Origin: Mesoflavibacter zeaxanthinifaciens DSM 18436
GTDB taxonomy: Bacteria > Bacteroidota > Bacteroidia > Flavobacteriales > Flavobacteriaceae
Assembly: GCF_000422365.1 (NCBI RefSeq)
Contig: NZ_AULQ01000001.1
Coordinates: 496,001-560,000, forward strand
Length of the DNA stretch: 64,000 nucleotides
Direction of reading: 5' to 3'
This document shows positions 24,903 to 34,592 of this stretch, piece after piece. Numbering within the stretch: the first letter of the stretch is position 1; each line of letters begins with the position of its first letter. The notes below the pieces were generated by a model. It saw only the letters and a program-made list of their open reading frames with translations, was not told the origin of the DNA and searched no databases. The translations under genes were made by a program, and so were the position numbers.

Positions 24903-27863
24903 TTATTCAATAATTGCTTCATATATAACTTCTTGAATATTTGTTCTTATGTTTTCTCTAAGTAACATGTTTTTTCCCATAGATGTTGGATAGGTTCTAT
25001 TTGCCATAAAAACATATACAATTTCTGTTTCTGGATCTGCCCATGCATAAGTGCCTGTAAAGCCAGAATGTCCAAAACTAGTCATACTAACACAACCGCA
25101 AGTTGGTCCTACATCTCCTAATTGTGGTTTGTCAAAACCAATACCACGACGGTTATCACTTTCGCAGAAATAACATGTATTAAATTTATCTAATGTTTCA
25201 CTTTTAAAATAGCGTTTTCCGCCATAAAATCCTTTTTGTAAAAACAACTGCATGATTTTGGCAATATCATTAGCATTACTAAAAATACCTGCGTGACCAC
25301 CAACACCACCTTGCATTGCTGCGCCCATATCATGTACATATCCTTGCACGGTTTGGAAACGGTAATAATCATCATTTTCTGATGGAACTATATGCTTGTT
25401 ACTAAATTTTTCTGAAGGATTATAAGTTGTATAATTAGCACCTAATGATTTGTAGAAATGGTCTTGAACAAGTTCATCTAAAGGTTTATCGTAGTGCTTT
25501 TCTATATATTGTTTTAAAATATAATACGGCAAATCACTGTATCTGTATCTTAATCTTGATAATAAATCTGTGTCTTTAATAATACCATTTATAGAGTCTT
25601 TATAATCGTCTCGCATATATAAGTCAGGCATAACCTTAACTGTAAATCCCTTTGTTTTTTCTTTTCTATAATATTTTAAAGACGGTTTTTTAGTAAGTGT
25701 ATCTAATGTTTTATAATAAAAAGGAATCCAAGGTTTTAACTGTGCATAATGTGATAACATGCGTTTTAAAGTCACATCTTTTTTATTAGAATTTTTGTAT
25801 TCTGGTATAATATCGGAAAGTTTTGTGTCTAAGCTTACAACACCTTGCTCCTCTAATTCCATTAATAATGGTAATGTAGCTACAATTTTAGTAAGAGAAG
25901 CTACATCATAAATATCATTAAACTTTACTTGTTCATCACCTTCATATGTATGTTTACCAAAGTTTTTATTGTAAATTACTTTACCGTGTCTAGCTACAAT
26001 TAACTGAATACCTGGCGTCATTTTATTAGTTATCGCATAATTGGCTATAGAATCTACTTTTTTTAATATAGCACTAGACATACCAACTCGCTCTGGTGTA
26101 GAATATCCTAATCGTTCTAAACTATTTGTTTGGACTCCATCTCCAACGGAAAAATAAGGACCTGCAGAAACAGGTAAACAACCTCTAGCAGGAATAGCAC
26201 CAAAAATTAACTGAGCTGATTTTTGTTGTGCAATATCACTATTTTGATAGCTAACAATAATACTTTCAAAATTAGAAATTGTTTTTAAATCCATTAACGC
26301 ATATGGTTTTGCAAAAACATTTAAAATTACATTGTTAGTTCTTGCTATTTCATATAACCAGGTTAATTCTTTATCTGAAAATTTGTATGACTTCCAAGGG
26401 TTATCATTTGACTTATGAAAACCAACAATTACAGTATTATAATTTTGAAGTTTAGTAATTAAATTATCTAAATTATCATCCGAAATTATATGAACATCTG
26501 TATATTTTTTTAACTCATTATAAAAAACATCACCAGAATCATCACCTAGTTTTACATAGGCTATTTTCTTAGTTTCTAAGTGTCTAAATGGCAACTGTTT
26601 TGTTGAGTCTTTAGCAATGGTAATGGCATTTTCCATTAATTTTTCATACAAAACATCATCTTTAATTCGGTTTAAATCTTCAACTAAATTTTTAGTAGAA
26701 ATTGGTTTATAGTTATTTAATCCAACTTTGTATTTAGCCATTAATATTTTTTTTACCGAATGTGCTAAACGTTTTTCAGAAATTTTACCTGTTTGATATG
26801 CTACAGCAATTTTATTAATACCAGCAGCAACATTTTCTGACATTAGCATTACATCATTACCTGCTAAAAAAGCAGCTAAATCAACTTCTCCTGCTGTGTC
26901 AAGTTTATTAACTTTATTTCCGTCGATTGAAGGACTTACATATTCTGAAACACCTTTCATTGTTAAGGCATCTGTAAAAATTAATCCTTCAAACTTTAAA
27001 CGTTCTTTTAAAATATCCTTGATAATTATATTAGATATTGAAGATGGTAAACCTTCTTGACCTGTTAGGCTTGGTACATTTAAGTGTCCTACCATAACAC
27101 TAGATAGTCCTTCTTTTATTAGTTTTTTATATGGATAAAGCTCTATAGAATCAATTCTTTTTGCTGAAAAATCTATTGTTGGTAAGGTTTTATGTGAATC
27201 TGAAGACGTGTCGCCATGACCAGGAAAATGTTTTGCATTAGCTAAAACGCCTGCGCTTTGCATACCTTTCATAAAAGCCAAAGCTTTTTCTGTAACATTA
27301 TCTCTATCTTCCCCAAAAGATCGATTACCTATAATTGGGTTGTTAGGATTGGTATTAATATCTACTACAGGAGCAAAATTAAAATGGACACCTAAACGTT
27401 TGCAATGCTCGCCTAATTGTCTTCCTGTTTGTTCAATTAATTCGTTGTTTTTTACGGCGCCAAGTGTCATATTCCAAGGAAAAGAATAGGTTGAATCTAA
27501 TCGCATACTTAATCCCCATTCTGCATCCATACCAATTAATAAAGGTGTAGCTGAAGCTGCTTGCAACTGATTATTTAATTGAGCTTGTCTAACTGGTCCT
27601 CCTTTACTGTAGATAATTCCGCCAATTTTATTGTCTTCAATAAGTTTTAATATATCATCTTTTGATGGGCCATCTCCGTTAGAAAATACTTGAACCATGT
27701 ATAATTGTCCAATTTTCTCGTTTAATGATAAACTATTATACACACTATCTACCCATTTTTTTTGGGCTTCTTTGTCTTTAGTTAATAAAGGGTTATCACT
27801 ATTTTGAGAAATAGAGAAAATTGAGAATAAACAAAATATAGCTAAGAAAAATAATTTATGCAT
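24903..27863 (-). CDS. GH3 beta-N-acetylglucosaminidase fused to a serine beta-lactamase-type domain
   Basis: A 986-residue exported protein. After a signal peptide (residues 1-20) comes a NagZ-like glycoside hydrolase family 3 domain with the His-loop KHFPGHGDTSSDSH (211-224) and FTDALTMKGV with the nucleophile Asp near 297, then a linker domain. The C-terminal third (about 590-986) is a beta-lactamase/penicillin-binding-like serine hydrolase with the SxxK motif in ASLTK near residue 655 and a late HSGFTGT motif. The pair could remove GlcNAc from muropeptides and trim or hydrolyse an amide or ester in the periplasm, i.e. peptidoglycan recycling. It is a single transcription unit between bshA and serB. 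Confidence 0.93.
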   Translation of the reverse strand: MHKLFFLAIFCLFSIFSISQNSDNPLLTKDKEAQKKWVDSVYNSLSLNEKIGQLYMVQVFSNGDGPSKDDILKLIEDNKIGGIIYSKGGPVRQAQLNNQLQAASATPLLIGMDAEWGLSMRLDSTYSFPWNMTLGAVKNNELIEQTGRQLGEHCKRLGVHFNFAPVVDINTNPNNPIIGNRSFGEDRDNVTEKALAFMKGMQSAGVLANAKHFPGHGDTSSDSHKTLPTIDFSAKRIDSIELYPYKKLIKEGLSSVMVGHLNVPSLTGQEGLPSSISNIIIKDILKERLKFEGLIFTDALTMKGVSEYVSPSIDGNKVNKLDTAGEVDLAAFLAGNDVMLMSENVAAGINKIAVAYQTGKISEKRLAHSVKKILMAKYKVGLNNYKPISTKNLVEDLNRIKDDVLYEKLMENAITIAKDSTKQLPFRHLETKKIAYVKLGDDSGDVFYNELKKYTDVHIISDDNLDNLITKLQNYNTVIVGFHKSNDNPWKSYKFSDKELTWLYEIARTNNVILNVFAKPYALMDLKTISNFESIIVSYQNSDIAQQKSAQLIFGAIPARGCLPVSAGPYFSVGDGVQTNSLERLGYSTPERVGMSSAILKKVDSIANYAITNKMTPGIQLIVARHGKVIYNKNFGKHTYEGDEQVKFNDIYDVASLTKIVATLPLLMELEEQGVVSLDTKLSDIIPEYKNSNKKDVTLKRMLSHYAQLKPWIPFYYKTLDTLTKKPSLKYYRKEKTKGFTVKVMPDLYMRDDYKDSINGIIKDTDLLSRLRYRYSDLPYYILKQYIEKHYDKPLDELVQDHFYKSLGANYTTYNPSEKFSNKHIVPSENDDYYRFQTVQGYVHDMGAAMQGGVGGHAGIFSNANDIAKIMQLFLQKGFYGGKRYFKSETLDKFNTCYFCESDNRRGIGFDKPQLGDVGPTCGCVSMTSFGHSGFTGTYAWADPETEIVYVFMANRTYPTSMGKNMLLRENIRTNIQEVIYEAIIE

Positions 27864-27976
27864 AAAAATGAGTTGTCTGTTTTTATATATTCAACTAAAA
27901 ACTATGCCAAATTAGTATATTTTGCAGGATAAATAAAGGACTTTAAGATTGTTTTATAAAAGCGTTATAAACAATA

Positions 27977-29200
27977 TTAATCTACTAGATCTATATGTCT
28001 ATCATGATACCCTAACAAATAGAGCACACCATCTAATCCTACGCTTGAAATAGAACTCTGTGCATTGTTTTTAACTTTAGGTTTTGCATGAAAAGCAATA
28101 CCTAAACCTGCTAAATTTAGCATTGGTAAATCATTAGCACCATCTCCAACTGCAATGGTTTGATTTATATGGATACCTTCTTTTTTTACTATTTCTTTAA
28201 GGTATTCTGCTTTTTTATTACCATCAACAATTTCTCCAAGATATCCGCCTGTTAAGACACCGTTTTTAACCTCTAATTGGTTGGCATACACATAATCAAT
28301 ACCTAATTTTTTTTGTAAATAGTATCCAAAATAAGTGAATCCACCAGATAGTATTGCTGTCTTAAATCCGTAAGTTTTTAAAGTATCTATTAGTCGTTTT
28401 GCACCTTTAGTTATGGGTAAATTTTCAGCTACATTTTTTAAAACATCTTCACTTAAACCTTCTAACAATTTCATGCGACGTTTAAAACTTTGGTTAAAAT
28501 CTATTTCGCCTTGCATTGCAGATTCTGTTATAGCCTTTACTTCTGCTCCGACGCCTGCAAGTTCAGCTAACTCATCTATAACTTCAGTTTGAATTAACGT
28601 AGAATCCATATCAAAACATACTAAGCGTCTGTTACGTCGATAAATATTATCTTCTTGAAAAGCAATATCTACATCTAAATCGTGAGATATCTGCATGAAT
28701 TTTTCTGTAAACTCAGCTTTATTATCAATTTTTCCTCTAATAGAAAGTTGAATTGATGCACGAGGATAATCGTCTTCTTTAACTAAAGATGTACGACCTG
28801 TTAGTCGTTTTATCGCATCAATATTCAAATTTTTATCTGAAATGACTTGAGTAACTTTAGATATTTGTTCTGCTGTTAATTGTTCTCCTAAAATAGTTAC
28901 AATATATCTGTCTTTACCTTGTAGTGTTACCCAATTTTCATAATTTTCTAAAGAAATAGGCGTAAATTTTGCTTTTACACCCAACTCGTAAGCTTTAAAA
29001 AGTAAATCTTTTAATACTGCTGAAGACTTATTTCCTGTTTCTATTTCAAAAAGAAAACCTAAAGATAACGTGTCATGTATATTTGCTTGTCCTATATCTA
29101 AAATTTTGGCTCCATAATGAGACAAAACGTTAGTTAAACTAGAGGTTAAACCTGGTTTATCTTGTCCAGAAATGTTTAGCAGAAAAATGTCTTTGGTCAT
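27977..29200 (-). CDS. serB: phosphoserine phosphatase with N-terminal ACT-like domains
   Basis: A 407-residue HAD-family enzyme making L-serine from phosphoserine. The N-terminal part (about 1-180) has two ACT-like modules (SGQDKPGLTSSLTNVLSHYG and VTILGEQLTAEQISKV), likely for serine sensing. The catalytic part has CFDMDSTLIQTEVIDELAE with the nucleophile Asp near 197, ILSGGFTYF and VGDGANDLPML. The larger ACT-containing form is known in actinobacteria and Bacteroidota. The gene follows the 160-aa conserved protein by 11 bp. Confidence 0.96.
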   Translation of the reverse strand: MTKDIFLLNISGQDKPGLTSSLTNVLSHYGAKILDIGQANIHDTLSLGFLFEIETGNKSSAVLKDLLFKAYELGVKAKFTPISLENYENWVTLQGKDRYIVTILGEQLTAEQISKVTQVISDKNLNIDAIKRLTGRTSLVKEDDYPRASIQLSIRGKIDNKAEFTEKFMQISHDLDVDIAFQEDNIYRRNRRLVCFDMDSTLIQTEVIDELAELAGVGAEVKAITESAMQGEIDFNQSFKRRMKLLEGLSEDVLKNVAENLPITKGAKRLIDTLKTYGFKTAILSGGFTYFGYYLQKKLGIDYVYANQLEVKNGVLTGGYLGEIVDGNKKAEYLKEIVKKEGIHINQTIAVGDGANDLPMLNLAGLGIAFHAKPKVKNNAQSSISSVGLDGVLYLLGYHDRHIDLVD

Positions 29201-29211
29201 GTTGTTTGTGT

Positions 29212-29694
29212 TTAGAAAAACCTGCTATGCCAGCTTTGTTCTGCAGGAACTTCCCAATTTTCGTTAAGCTCTCCAATATTTGTTACCAAATTATTAAAAA
29301 CTATGGTGTTTTTTGATACTGCTTTATCTTTTACCATTTTTTTAAAATCAAGTAATGTTTTATGGGCAACAAATTGACCTTGTTTGTAGGATACATTCAT
29401 TTTATCCATTAAATCTACATTGTAGTCTTGTTCTAATTGTTGAATAAATCTAACAGAAGCATCTATACTACAACCTGTTGCAGATTGTGATGTTTGGTCT
29501 ACTGCCAATATGATAAAACGTTTATATCTAATCTCATACCCCGAATTAAGATCTGAACCGTGAGCTGTCCAATTGGTAATAAATGTATCTAATTTTTGTT
29601 TGATTTCTGTAAGCTCTTCTTCAGAAAAACTTCTATTGGCTTGGTATATCCAAACTCTTGAATGTTCTGGTAGCGTATTAAATTCTACTAACAT
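29212..29694 (-). CDS. conserved Bacteroidota protein of unknown function
   Basis: A 160-residue soluble protein without signal peptide or membrane helices. It starts with FNTLPEHSRVWIYQANRSF and carries a central motif KRFIILAVDQT followed by ATGCSIDASVRFIQ. Homologues I recall are often labelled ABC transporter ATPase, but no Walker A, Walker B or signature motif is present, so that name is unsupported. The single conserved-looking Cys next to Ser and Asp could be functional. It lies between a small membrane protein gene (1-bp overlap) and serB (11-bp gap). Confidence 0.75.
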   Translation of the reverse strand: MLVEFNTLPEHSRVWIYQANRSFSEEELTEIKQKLDTFITNWTAHGSDLNSGYEIRYKRFIILAVDQTSQSATGCSIDASVRFIQQLEQDYNVDLMDKMNVSYKQGQFVAHKTLLDFKKMVKDKAVSKNTIVFNNLVTNIGELNENWEVPAEQSWHSRFF

Positions 29695-29906
29695 TAATCT
29701 AAATTTTTGTTTTTGTTGTTAGGTTTACGTTTTGCCATAAAAATGCCAAAAATCCAAAATAAGAAAAAGCTAATAGTAGTATATAAGCTATTGAACGGCA
29801 TATCTCTTAAATAGTTAATAAATGTAACTATTAATGTCCCTATAATAGCCATTATAAAACCAGTTATAACTCTTTGTTTTAACGGTGGTTTTTGTTGGTT
29901 TTCCAA
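29694..29906 (-). CDS. small two-helix membrane protein
   Basis: A 70-residue protein with a basic N-terminus, two membrane helices (about 13-30 and 40-58) and a Lys/Asn-rich tail. Its stop codon overlaps the start of the next gene (TAATG on the minus strand), a sign of translational coupling. No family is recognised. Confidence 0.65.
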   Translation of the reverse strand: MENQQKPPLKQRVITGFIMAIIGTLIVTFINYLRDMPFNSLYTTISFFLFWIFGIFMAKRKPNNKNKNLD

Positions 29907-29913
29907 AGCTTAT

Positions 29914-30702
29914 TTACTCTTGTGTGTTAGCTATTAGTTCTGCAATATCCATAACATCTATTTCTGCTTCTTTTTCTTTGGCTTTAACACCATCTGTCAT
30001 CATTGTATTACAGAATGGGCATGCAGTAATAATTACTTTTGGATCAGTTTCTAAAGCGTCTTCTGTTCTTAAAACGTTAATGTCTTTATCTCCCTTTTCT
30101 GGTTCTTTAAACATTTGTGCACCACCAGCACCACAACATAAAGAGTGACGTTGGTTACGTTTCATTTCTTTAAAATCTACACCTAATGTTTGAATTAAAT
30201 CTCTAGGAGCTTCAAACACTTCGTTAGCACGACCTAGGTAGCATGGATCATGAAAAGTAACTTTTTTTCCTTTAAATTCTGATTCTTTAACTTTTAGTTT
30301 TCCTTGAGAAATTAATTGTGACAAAAATTCGGTATGATGAAATACCTCATAATTACCACCTAATCCAGGATATTCATTTTTTATGGTATTATAGTCATGA
30401 GGATCTGTTGTTATAATTTTTTTCACCTCATACATATTCATTACCTCAATGTTAGTTACAGCTTGCATCTGAAATAAAAACTCGTTACCAGCTCTTTTTG
30501 CAGCATCACCAGAGTCTGACTCTTCTGTTCCTAAAACAGCAAAATCTACATTAGCTTTATTTAATAATTTTACAAATGCTTTGGTTATTTTTTTTGCTCT
30601 ATCATCAAAAGCACCTGCAGAACCTACCCAAAATAAATATTCTGGATTTTTACCTTCTGCCATCATTTGTTCCATTGTTGGCACATTTAATTGCTCGCTC
30701 AT
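29914..30702 (-). CDS. CCG-domain Fe-S protein (HdrB/GlpC/LutA-like)
   Basis: A 262-residue protein with two cysteine-rich CCG-type modules. The second is clear (DPCYLGR ... HSLCCGAGGAQMF) and the first is degenerate. In heterodisulfide reductase and glycolate/lactate oxidase complexes this domain binds a non-cubane Fe-S cluster and handles electrons or thiols. It is transcribed in the same direction as the membrane Fe-S protein at 31053-32366, with which it probably forms a two-subunit, quinone-linked oxidoreductase. The substrate is unknown. Confidence 0.88.
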   Translation of the reverse strand: MSEQLNVPTMEQMMAEGKNPEYLFWVGSAGAFDDRAKKITKAFVKLLNKANVDFAVLGTEESDSGDAAKRAGNEFLFQMQAVTNIEVMNMYEVKKIITTDPHDYNTIKNEYPGLGGNYEVFHHTEFLSQLISQGKLKVKESEFKGKKVTFHDPCYLGRANEVFEAPRDLIQTLGVDFKEMKRNQRHSLCCGAGGAQMFKEPEKGDKDINVLRTEDALETDPKVIITACPFCNTMMTDGVKAKEKEAEIDVMDIAELIANTQE

Positions 30703-30714
30703 ACTATTAGGAGT

Positions 30715-31035
30715 TTATTTGTTTAAAGCTTTAAAATCTTCTTTTGAAAGCCTTATGTATATTGATAATATTTTTATTCCGTTATCTCTACGGTTTTTAG
30801 GATCGTTTTGTTCAAGTTCTGATAATTTAATCGCTTGTAATCCTAATTGTTTTTTTTGTTCTTCGGTACAATAATCACAAAGTACTTTTTTCAATTTTAT
30901 ATCTTCTACTTTACTTTTATAATACTTTATTGCTGTGATTATTTTAAATTGTAATGAGTCTTTTGTATAATCTTGCGCTTTGGTTTGGTTTAAACTAAAG
31001 ATGAATATGATTAATATTAGAACTCTGTATTTCAA
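30715..31035 (-). CDS. small exported protein of unknown function
   Basis: A 106-residue protein with a signal peptide (hydrophobic run ending NQTKAQD) and a helical, Lys-rich mature part containing the pair CDYC, which could bind metal or form a disulfide. It is inserted between the two Fe-S subunit genes with 12-17 bp gaps on each side, so it is co-transcribed and could be an accessory factor of that complex. I do not recognise a family. Confidence 0.62.
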   Translation of the reverse strand: MKYRVLILIIFIFSLNQTKAQDYTKDSLQFKIITAIKYYKSKVEDIKLKKVLCDYCTEEQKKQLGLQAIKLSELEQNDPKNRRDNGIKILSIYIRLSKEDFKALNK

Positions 31036-31052
31036 TTTTTAAAAATTTTAGT

Positions 31053-32366
31053 CTACTCGTCTTTCCATTTTAAACGATCCATTTGGTTGTATGGCCAAGG
31101 TGCACCGTTATTTTCTATATTAGTCATCATATTATTTAATTCCATTGGTGCCGCACTTTGCTCCATAACTAAATATTGACGCATTTGCATGATAATATTT
31201 AATGGATCAATACTAACTGGACAAGCCTCTACACAAGCGTTACAGCTGGTACATGCCCAAAGTTCTTCATTAGTAATATAATCTCCTAATAATTGTTTAC
31301 CGTCATCTACAAATTTACCACCGTTTGCATCAATGTTTTTACCAACTTCTTCTAAACGATCTCTGGTATCCATCATGATTTTACGTGGTGATAATTTTTT
31401 ACCTGTAAGGTTTGCAGGACATTCGCTAGTACAACGACCACATTCTGTACAGGTGTAGGCGTTTAATAAGTTTAACCAACTTAAGTCTTGCACATCGCTT
31501 GCTCCAAATTTTTCTGGTTCTGCAGCGTTTTCGTCTTCTGCTGGCGTAGCAAATGGATCTGCATTTGGATCCATCATTAACTGTACTTCTTTAGTTACTG
31601 TTGGGTTATTAGGAAACTGTCCTTTTGGCGTTAATTTACCGTAATACGTATTTGGGAACGCTAGTAAGATATGTAAATGCTTAGAGAAGTATAAATAATT
31701 TAAGAATACTAAAATACCTACAATGTGTAACCACCAAGCAGCTCTTTCTATAATGTGTAATGTTCCTTCTGATAATCCAGAAAATAAAGGTGAAATAAAT
31801 TGACTAATTACATTACCTGAATCTAAGGATTGAAATGTTGTATCTGTTGCATTCATAACCAAAAACAAGGTCATTAATACCATTTCAAAATAAAGGATAA
31901 AATTACCGTCATTTTTAGGCCAACCTTTCATTTCGGCGCTTAAAAAACGTTTTAATTTAATAACGTTACGTCTTAACCAAAATATAACAACTGTAACAAA
32001 TACTAATGCTGCAAGGATTTCAAAACTACCTATTAAAAATCCGTAAACAGATGTTGGTAATACTTTTAATCCTATTCTATGCGTCCCGAAAAGTCCATCA
32101 AGAATAATTTCTAAAACTTCAATATTTATAATAACAAAGCCTACGTAAACAATTATGTGTAACAATCCTGCTATAGGTCTTTTTACCATTTTACTTTGCC
32201 CTAAAGCAATGTAAGCCATGTTTTTCCAACGTTGTGGTTTGTTATCTGAAACGTCTAAATCTTTACCTAGCTTAATGTTTCTTGATAATTTTTTTACGTT
32301 TTTTACAAAGTAGCCAATGCCTAAAATAAGGACAATTGCAAATAGAATATTAGGAATATATTCCAT
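31053..32366 (-). CDS. membrane-bound 4Fe-4S respiratory subunit (HdrE/NarI-like fused to ferredoxin domain)
   Basis: A 437-residue protein with about six membrane helices (first at 5-22), then a cytosolic ferredoxin-type domain with two CxxCxxCxxxCP motifs, CTECGRCTSECP near 310 and CTSCNACVEACP near 372. Histidines in the helices could ligate heme b. The layout matches HdrDE-like or GlpC-linked membrane modules that pass electrons between a soluble partner and menaquinone. It stands upstream of the CCG-domain gene and downstream of the MCE and amidase genes in one minus-strand run. Confidence 0.88.
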   Translation of the reverse strand: MEYIPNILFAIVLILGIGYFVKNVKKLSRNIKLGKDLDVSDNKPQRWKNMAYIALGQSKMVKRPIAGLLHIIVYVGFVIINIEVLEIILDGLFGTHRIGLKVLPTSVYGFLIGSFEILAALVFVTVVIFWLRRNVIKLKRFLSAEMKGWPKNDGNFILYFEMVLMTLFLVMNATDTTFQSLDSGNVISQFISPLFSGLSEGTLHIIERAAWWLHIVGILVFLNYLYFSKHLHILLAFPNTYYGKLTPKGQFPNNPTVTKEVQLMMDPNADPFATPAEDENAAEPEKFGASDVQDLSWLNLLNAYTCTECGRCTSECPANLTGKKLSPRKIMMDTRDRLEEVGKNIDANGGKFVDDGKQLLGDYITNEELWACTSCNACVEACPVSIDPLNIIMQMRQYLVMEQSAAPMELNNMMTNIENNGAPWPYNQMDRLKWKDE

Positions 32367-32387
32367 AGTTAGTCAATTTTAATTTAG

Positions 32388-33344
32388 TTAGTTATTGTCT
32401 TTAATCTCATTACCTTCAGCATCATAACGTTTCGGTTTTTTTCCAAATAATGAAAAATGTACATAACGCTTTGGATTTAACTTCATGTCTTGCAGAAGTT
32501 GTTCCATTTGCAATGCTGCGCCTTCAAGATTATTATATAATTTATCGTCTTTTAAAAGTTTTCCTAAAGAGCCTTCTCCATTTTCTACACTTGCTAATAT
32601 ACCATTAACACTGTTTAATGTATTCTCTAATTTTTCAATACTATTACTTATTTGAGCTTCTTTTAACTCTTTTGATAATGTAGTTAAATCCTGACTTACG
32701 GTTTTAAAATTTTCTAAAACTTGAGCTATATTCTCATCATTCTTCTTAACAACTCCGTTTATTGAATATGAAAGATTTTTAAATGATTTTAAAGTTGAAT
32801 TTAACTCTGCAATTGTATTTTTTAATCCGTTTTCTGATGTATCTGTAACTAAACCATTTAGGTTAATTAATAATGTATCTGCAGATTTTAATGTTGAATT
32901 TAGGTCTGTACTAAGTTCAGAAAAGTTTCCTGTTAGTTTATCTACTAATCCTTGCTCTACTTCAGACTTTAAAAAGTCACCATCCTTAGCATAATCATTA
33001 TCATTAGCAGCAATTAAAGCCAAAGCATTACCATCCATAATACCTGGCTTGTAAAGTCTTATAATACTATTTTTTGAAAATTTTATTTCTTCATCAACAG
33101 TAAAAGACACTCTTGTTTTACCAGTGTTTATATCGTAAACAATATCTTTTACCTTACCAACTCTATTTCCTTTAATAGTTACAGAAGAAGATTTTGAAAG
33201 CGCATTGTATTCAAATTCGGTATAATATACATCGTCATTTTCTAAAATATTATTTCCTTTTAAGTAGTTATAACCGAATATAAACAGGAAAATACCTGTA
33301 AGAACAATTATAGAGGTTTTGACTTCTTTTGTAATTTTTATCAT
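32388..33344 (-). CDS. MCE/MlaD-family lipid transport protein
   Basis: A 318-residue protein anchored by one N-terminal helix (about 11-28). The MCE domain follows with YNALSKSSSVTIKGNRVGKV, the usual substrate-binding module of Mla and Mce systems, then a long helical region (about 150-290) likely to form a tube. It should face the periplasm and carry phospholipids between membranes. The matching permease and ATPase genes are not in this window. Location next to an amidase and lptD suits an envelope role. Confidence 0.9.
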   Translation of the reverse strand: MIKITKEVKTSIIVLTGIFLFIFGYNYLKGNNILENDDVYYTEFEYNALSKSSSVTIKGNRVGKVKDIVYDINTGKTRVSFTVDEEIKFSKNSIIRLYKPGIMDGNALALIAANDNDYAKDGDFLKSEVEQGLVDKLTGNFSELSTDLNSTLKSADTLLINLNGLVTDTSENGLKNTIAELNSTLKSFKNLSYSINGVVKKNDENIAQVLENFKTVSQDLTTLSKELKEAQISNSIEKLENTLNSVNGILASVENGEGSLGKLLKDDKLYNNLEGAALQMEQLLQDMKLNPKRYVHFSLFGKKPKRYDAEGNEIKDNN

Positions 33345-33395
33345 ATTAGAACTTGGTTATGTAACAAAATTAGAAATAAAATTATTAATGGACTG

Positions 33396-34505
33396 CTATT
33401 TTTTTTCTGTTTTTAAAGCTTCAGAAACTTTTATCTGTTTACCATCTTTAAATGCAGTAATAAATGCTGTATTATAACCTTTGTTTTTTGCTTGAATTTG
33501 AAGCTTTTGTATTTGATTATAGTCTGATGTGTATCCATAATAATATTTGTAAAGCTTACCTACTTTTTGTCTAGAAATATCTTTTAAACCTTTAAAATTA
33601 TAAGGTTTAGGGTCTAAAGCTTTACTACTTGCAGCCAATTGTACCTTAAAAACAACATTTGTAATGGTGTTTTCTGTTGTTGGTATCGTATCGGCAATAG
33701 GTTTTTCTATATGGTTACCTACATTAAAATCTAAATCTTTTTTATAATCTTTAATTGCATTAGCAATAGCTGTTGATAACTCTGCTTGACCTTTTTTAGA
33801 GTTAAGGTATTTACCTTCGTGCGTGTTGGTTACAAAACCTGTTTCTATCAATACACTTGGCATAACTGTTTGATGCAAAACAATAAAACCTGCTTGTTTT
33901 ACACCTCTATTTTTTCGTTTTAGTTTGTTTGTAAAGTTACCTTGAATGTTAGTTGCTAGCTTAATACTTTGATCTAAATACTCTTCTTGCATAAAGGACA
34001 AACCAATAAAAGATTCTGGTGAGTTTGGATTAAAACCAGCGTAATTTTCTTCATGGTTTTCTTCTAAAAAGATCACTTCGTTTTCTGCTTTAGCAACCTC
34101 AAAATTGGTTTTATTTCTATGCAATCCTAAAACATAGGTTTCTGAGCCATAAGCTTGACTAGTATGAGCATTACAATGTACAGAGACAAACAAGTCTGCA
34201 TTAGCATCATTTGCTATTTTACCTCTTTTAAATAAATCTACAAATACATCTGTTTTTCTGGTATAAACTACTTTTATATCATGTTCTTTTTCTAAAATCT
34301 GACCAATTCCTAATACAACTTTTAAAGCTATATCTTTTTCTTTTAGTCCAGATTTAGCATGTTTACCAGGATCTTTACCACCATGACCAGCATCTAAGAC
34401 TACTATAAATTTATCTTTATCAACTTGAGCAAAAACATTATTTAATGTAAAAAATGTTAATACTATAATAAAAGATACGAAATGTTTTAAAGTGTTCGTT
34501 TGCAT
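33396..34505 (-). CDS. N-acetylmuramoyl-L-alanine amidase (AmiC type) with SPOR-like C-terminus
   Basis: A 369-residue exported cell-wall hydrolase. After a signal peptide (about 1-26) the amidase_3 catalytic domain shows the zinc ligand motif VVLDAGHGGKDPGKH, then LFVSVHCNAH, FLEENHEENY and the closing ETGFVTN. The C-terminal 80 residues (KVQLAASSKALD ... QIQKLQIQAKNKGYNTAF) look like a SPOR peptidoglycan-binding domain. It cleaves between MurNAc and L-Ala for septum splitting. Divergent from lptD, a gene order that is conserved in relatives as I recall. Confidence 0.95.
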   Translation of the reverse strand: MQTNTLKHFVSFIIVLTFFTLNNVFAQVDKDKFIVVLDAGHGGKDPGKHAKSGLKEKDIALKVVLGIGQILEKEHDIKVVYTRKTDVFVDLFKRGKIANDANADLFVSVHCNAHTSQAYGSETYVLGLHRNKTNFEVAKAENEVIFLEENHEENYAGFNPNSPESFIGLSFMQEEYLDQSIKLATNIQGNFTNKLKRKNRGVKQAGFIVLHQTVMPSVLIETGFVTNTHEGKYLNSKKGQAELSTAIANAIKDYKKDLDFNVGNHIEKPIADTIPTTENTITNVVFKVQLAASSKALDPKPYNFKGLKDISRQKVGKLYKYYYGYTSDYNQIQKLQIQAKNKGYNTAFITAFKDGKQIKVSEALKTEKK

Positions 34506-34592
34506 AGATATTATAACCTTTTTTTTATAGGTTTATTATGGAATATAAATTTTAACGAAATATAAATATTTCAATAAAAAATATATGTAGTT

